The notes below the pieces were generated by a model, which was not told where the DNA came from, did not search any database, and worked only from the letters and a program-made list of their open reading frames with translations. 10,540 nt of DNA from Euperipatoides rowelli (Eukaryota > Onychophora > Udeonychophora > Euonychophora > Peripatopsidae), in the NCBI GenBank assembly GCA_003024985.2, contig PXIH01S0007991.1. One strand, written 5' to 3'. Below, piece by piece: positions 7,040 through 10,540 of the stretch (the stretch's first letter is position 1; every line of letters starts with the position of its first letter). The position numbers and the translations under genes were made by a program.

Positions 7040-7855
7040 CCTACGAGCAGTCGCGCTGTCGTAAATCTTACGACAAATTGAATTTTTTATAAAATGTGTC
7101 TATGTTTATTTGTGGGTTTATCTCTGCCTTCTATTCCTAAAACTAACTCCCCACTACAATATTGGTAGGTTTTTACCATGCACATAGCCCATTTTATAGT
7201 TATTTTTTAGAATTATATGTAAAAAGACGCCCAGACATAAATTTTACAACACGCCACTGCTGATGTTATAATATTGACTTTCAGGTAGCGTAATACAAAT
7301 ATTATAAAACATTTAGGAATAAAATTATATGTTTTTAAAATCGGAATTTAATGCAGATTTCAAAAATCAAAACCAAAAAATTCTATCTCAAATGACAGAG
7401 AAACAGTAATGAAAAATGTAAGATAAACTGGCTTTTTTTTATTATAACTGACATTTAGAAACAAATTGGCGTAACGCATAAAAAAATGTTTTTTTTTTTT
7501 TTTTTTTTATAAAATAAATATTCTTGACAATAAATAGAACAAAAAATAATATTTAAGTTTTTTTCTATCTGTTATAGATTTTGAAATATATAACGTTTTA
7601 TTTGAACATAGCCTACACAAGCTTATAATGAATGCAACTATTAGAAATACTGTATAATCACAAAAAAAAAAATCTGTTTGTTAGAATTTTTTTTTCTTTA
7701 TATAATAAAATGCCTGACAATAAATAGAACTTAAATATGTGTAATAATTTCATTATTACACATATTTGGAAACTTTTATACAGAGGATTCCACGAGTCGT
7801 AAAAATTACGACCGCGACCGCTCATGTTAAAATTTTGAGAGCGACCGCTCGAAGG
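7040..7855. mobile_element. probable piggyBac-like non-autonomous element (816 bp)
   Basis: The element is bounded on both sides by TTAA (7036-7039 and 7856-7859), the target-site duplication of the piggyBac superfamily. The ends are inverted: left CCTACGAGCAGTCGC, right (read inwards) CCTTCGAGCGGTCGC, 13 of 15 identical. Both subterminal regions hold the same hairpin, GTCGTAA-N3-TTACGAC (7058-7074 and 7796-7812). The right end has an extra copy of GCGACCGCTC (7814-7823 and 7841-7850, 27 bp apart). The interior is AT-rich without a transposase frame and contains a 20-nt T run, two copies of CTGACAATAAATAGAAC-like sequence (7523-7540, 7713-7730) and a 16-bp hairpin (7733-7767). It sits in the ACSF2-like intron. 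Family assignment is inferred from TTAA plus CC-starting termini. Confidence 0.7.
7733..7767. repeat. 16-bp perfect hairpin inside the TTAA-flanked element
   Basis: AAATATGTGTAATAAT (7733-7748), loop TTC, and the exact reverse complement at 7752-7767. It lies 29 nt inside the right subterminal hairpin. Confidence 0.85.
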
Positions 7856-8010
7856 TTAAATGACTACACACAAATTATATTACTGTTACATATTATGCAG
7901 TAATTATACATATTAATATATTTTGTCTTTCCCAGAATAAATAAAATTAATAAAGAATTAATAAAATGAAGTTACTGTACTTAAACAGAAATGAATGAAT
8001 AAACGCCGTG

Positions 8011-8020
8011 GTCACGTGAT
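8011..8020. promoter_or_regulatory. palindromic E-box GTCACGTGAT
   Basis: A CACGTG E-box with TCACGTGA flanks, the class bound by USF/MITF/TFEB-type bHLH-Zip factors in animals. A single intronic match by chance is possible. Confidence 0.2.
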
Positions 8021-8453
8021 GTCTATTTGAACTGAAAGACAATGATTTACGATAGCTAAGATCTCTTAGTTTTTTTTTTTAATAGCATTTATTGTTATTA
8101 TCTTTAAAGAAACTAGAAAAAGAAACTATAATTTGGAAAAATTCTTCAAATTCTCTATATCACATTTTATAATAAGTTTAATAAAAATAATAAACTAAGT
8201 GTAGGCCACGATATCAACGTTTTATACTTTTTTTTTTACACTTTTAAAATGTCTATTATATCTGTGGAAAATTACAACTTCTTTTATTATTTTTAAAAAA
8301 TAGGCATTATTGGTCTCATTTTACAATGTCCTCGGTAATCATTTTAAAATGAACTCTTTTTATTTTATTCCTTCCCCCTCCCCCCTTTTTATTTGAGAAG
8401 AAAATTTATGAACTTTTGATTGAATTATCTAGAAATAATTACATTAAAAAAAA

Positions 8454-8552
8454 GTCTCTCTCTCTGTATCTCTATCTATCAATCTCTATCTATATTTTCC
8501 TCTACCTATCTATCTAACTGTAGTCACTCTATCTATCTATCTGTCTATCTAT
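8454..8552. repeat. TCTA/TCTC compound microsatellite
   Basis: A long imperfect tract of TCTA, TCTC and TGTC tetramers with a GT-rich end. Typical simple repeat. Confidence 0.9.
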
Positions 8553-8686
8553 TTGTGTGTTAGTGAAATTATAAGCTGGATTCAGAAATACAACAATTAT
8601 ACAGTATGTTATGCTCTAAGTACAGTATATTGTCTTAAAGTGACAAAATTGCATTATTTAAACATAAATTTAAAATAAAATCCTGT

Positions 8687-8697
8687 CCCCCCCCCCC
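8687..8697 (+). repeat. C11 homopolymer
   Basis: Eleven C in a row, 35 bp before the GGCCGGCC palindromic repeat. Confidence 0.85.
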
Positions 8698-8732
8698 TTG
8701 TTTCGGTTAGTTATCTTAGAATTTTTCCCCAA

Positions 8733-8814
8733 TTAAAGGCCGGCCTGGCCTGTGGCGAATTATAAATTTTCAATCTGACCCTTGTGCCGAAACTGTTGCC
8801 CAGGCCTGCCTTAA
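8733..8814. repeat. short TTAA-flanked inverted repeat
   Basis: TTAA at 8733-8736 and 8811-8814 bracket an 11-bp inverted pair, GGCCGGCCTGG (8738-8748) and CCAGGCCTGCC (8800-8810), with one mismatch. The GC-rich termini stand out. It may be a tiny relic of a TTAA-targeting element or chance symmetry in a larger repeat. Confidence 0.35.
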
Positions 8815-9156
8815 ATGCTTAATATAACTTTACTTAAACTTTATACATACAGTATTTCAATGAGACTCAGTTAAGTATTTAAAGATCTTAAAGGGTGACA
8901 CAATGGAGTTCAACATTTTTTTAATCATTTATTTTGAAAGATAATGATTAAAAAAATGAGTCTTCTTGTTAAAAAAAAATAAGTATTTTAGAATATTATT
9001 AATCAAAATGCATTTTATAGCTCCCCCCTTTTAAATAGATGTTATGAAAAGACACTGTTGCTGTTTCAGACTTATTTGATGACACCAGCATCCTATCCTC
9101 TAAGCTTGATAAATAGGTGGGTTCGTATCAAGGGTGTTCGCAAAGGTGAGACGTCA

Positions 9157-9370
9157 TCACCCCCCCCCCCCCCCCCCCCCCCCCGCCTCTGGAAAAATTA
9201 GGTCAACCAAAAATGTAGTTATTTAATTTAAAGCTGACTATCTTTTATAATATTACATGTGTGAAGTATTGAGTCACCCCCTCCCCCTGAAAAAATTAGG
9301 CCAAGCAAAAATGTAGGCATTAATATAAATTTGCCATCTTCTACTAATATTACAAGTGTTTCGATTAATG
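9157..9370. repeat. diverged tandem repeat starting with C-runs
   Basis: Two copies of a roughly 100-117 bp unit: 9157-9273 and 9274 to about 9370. Each begins TCACCCC, followed by C-rich sequence and a GAAAAATTAGGxCAAxCAAAAA segment, then later ATATTACAxGTGT. A further partial start (GCCACCCACCCACCTGAA) occurs near 9511. The family was not recognised. Confidence 0.65.
9160..9184 (+). repeat. C25 homopolymer
   Basis: Twenty-five consecutive C, equal to G25 on the transcribed (minus) strand of the ACSF2-like gene. It could form a G-quadruplex in the pre-mRNA or an i-motif in DNA. Its length in the assembly may be inaccurate. Confidence 0.9.
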
Positions 9371-9939
9371 GTTATTAAAATGTCCATACACCAAAAAAAA
9401 AAAAAAAAGCAAAAATATACATTTTTGTCCCTTTTCTTAGCAAAACATCCATACAATAAAAAAAAAGTTTATCAAAATATTACAACCAAAATAAATATAA
9501 GTTTTTCAGCCACCCACCCACCTGAATTTTTTTATGCGGACAGCGGACTCCCTTGGTGCATATATAATTGTTTCTGAGTATTAGAGCATGCTCTGAATGT
9601 TAAATCCAGAAAAGTCAGATGTTAATTTCAAATGATATTAAACTATTGCACTTTTCTTACCAGTGATGTTATGGAAAAAACTGCAATCAAAAAAAAAATC
9701 AAATAACAAAATATTTACTTAAATATTTCTAAATTGCAAACTTATTTTCGTAATCATTTTTATTTGTCCTTTTTTTTCTTTTGACTCTGTTGTCAACACT
9801 GCGTGATTTCTTGTAAGTGAAATAAATCTGGATTTTTTTTTAATAAAAAATTGCATTGTGAAGGAATTATAATTACTGTAGATCTGATTAGTTTAATTGT
9901 TGTCATTAACATTTGGCAATAACCTCATGTAAATTATGA

Positions 9940-9998
9940 TAATATATATAAATAAATAAATCTTTAATAATAATAATAATAAATAAATCTACATATCT
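9940..9998 (+). repeat. AAAT/TAA simple repeat, possible retroelement tail
   Basis: (AAAT)3 followed by (TAA)n and more AAAT units. Similar tails end the retroelements at 894 and 1804, so this may mark another 3' end on the plus strand, but no conserved hairpin precedes it. Confidence 0.4.
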
Positions 9999-10068
9999 AA
10001 ACAAACAGATCTAAAATAGAAAACAAAAAAAAAAAAAAACAAATCTAAAAAAAAAAAAAAAAAAAAAT

Positions 10069-10104
10069 TTGAACTGAATATGTTTCAAAGCATATTCAGT
10101 TCAA
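10069..10104. repeat. 14-bp perfect hairpin next to poly(A)
   Basis: TTGAACTGAATATG (10069-10082), 8-nt loop, and its exact reverse complement at 10091-10104, directly after a long A run (10047-10067). Confidence 0.8.
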
Positions 10105-10325
10105 TTTGAAAGATATCTTAAAAACAAAAACAAGTGTTGACTTATTTTTGCCTTAGATCATAAAAAAGAAGTTTGCAGTTAGCCCATTGTTCAAACTGTC
10201 AAATATTTTAGGATTCATTTTATGTAGCCTATTACTTTTAAATAGAGTTAATTAAACTGAACTAAACAAACGCTTGAGTGGTGTTGATTCTCTGTGCTCT
10301 GCTCCAAGAAAATTAACATATGCAG

Positions 10326-10350
10326 CCAATAATCTAATGTGACGTCACAT
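10326..10350. promoter_or_regulatory. CCAAT box plus palindromic CRE
   Basis: CCAAT at 10326-10330, and the 14-bp palindrome ATGTGACGTCACAT at 10337-10350 containing a full TGACGTCA cAMP-response element. In animals this pairing occurs in promoters. Here it lies in an inferred intron with no associated exon, so regulatory function is speculative. Confidence 0.25.
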
Positions 10351-10471
10351 AAAATGTAATTTCAGACTAAGACAAGTTTATTTATTAACTTCGTATTTAA
10401 ATTAACTTATTTTTTTTTTAAATTTTTATTTTAACAAGTGAAATAATATTTTTAAGTCATTATCTTTCAGA

Positions 10472-10540
10472 ATATATTTATTTATTTATTTATCTCTATT
10501 GAGATAGGAAAGACTTGCGTCTTCTTACATATGGAAAAAT
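10472..10540 (-). mobile_element. retroelement 3' end, minus strand, cut by the window edge
   Basis: On the minus strand it reads, in order, the AAGAC-GCAA-GTCTT hairpin (10523-10510), CC, a second perfect hairpin TATCTC-AATA-GAGATA (10506-10491), and an (AAAT)n tail (10490-10472). The first hairpin plus CC is identical over 17 nt to 1746-1762, so both are 3' ends of related elements, here in the opposite orientation. The body lies beyond 10540. Confidence 0.6.

Larger units (their letters stand above)
6854..10540 (-). other. ACSF2: large upstream intron of the ACSF2-like gene (open at the window edge)
   Basis: The next upstream exon should encode the A8 region of the family (pattern GGENIYPxE). 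I found no minus-strand reading of that motif with an adjacent donor up to 10540, so the intron is at least 3,687 nt. It is filled with transposon-derived and low-complexity sequence listed separately. Small exons without clear motifs could have been missed. Confidence 0.6.

Noticed and set aside
9274-9577. overlapping open frames on both strands
   Set aside because: They translate poly(A) runs and the diverged tandem repeat into K and F runs; not genes.

Overview
This is AT-rich eukaryotic (animal) DNA with no bacterial gene organisation: long non-coding stretches, homopolymer A/T runs, microsatellites, decayed retrotransposon ends and short inverted-repeat elements. The repeat style (several non-LTR retroelement 3' ends with TAA or AAAT tails, many palindromic MITE-like elements) together with a spliced animal metabolic gene suggests an invertebrate, possibly a mollusc or other lophotrochozoan. 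The taxon is an inference and is not proven by the sequence.

The only host gene I can support is on the minus strand: the last two coding exons (6853-6743 and 6191-6066) of an ACSF2-like medium-chain acyl-CoA synthetase. They are separated by a 551-nt GT-AG intron. The rest of the gene lies beyond 10540, so 6854-10540 is read as one large intron (more than 3.6 kb). That intron holds a probable piggyBac-type non-autonomous element (7040-7855, flanked by TTAA), a GC-rich 6898-6953 patch, a TCTA microsatellite, a 25-base poly(C) tract inside a diverged tandem repeat, several hairpins, and at its far end a minus-strand retroelement 3' end (10472-10540).

The left 6 kb lies downstream of the gene and looks intergenic, made largely of mobile-element debris. 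In order it holds: YY1-like GC-rich motifs at the left edge (1-55); a retroelement 3' end with a TAA tail (to 894); a second retroelement 3' end with a GNRA-type hairpin and AAAT tail (to 1804); pogo/Tigger-like terminal repeats at 2628 and 5401 with extra subterminal copies at 2839-2976; a frameshifted C-terminal piece of a LINE reverse-transcriptase protein (about 3090-3490); a tandem duplication containing a 24-bp palindrome (3567-3675); a 71-nt hairpin that resembles a pre-miRNA (3884-3954); and a block full of TTAACTT palindromes (4867-5348).

No complete autonomous transposon, tRNA, rRNA, CRISPR array or convincing new protein-coding system was found. The strongest items for a second look are the TTAA-flanked element with matching GTCGTAA-N3-TTACGAC hairpins at both ends, the shared GNRA-hairpin retroelement tail in opposite orientations at the two ends of the window, and the long near-perfect hairpin at 3884-3954.
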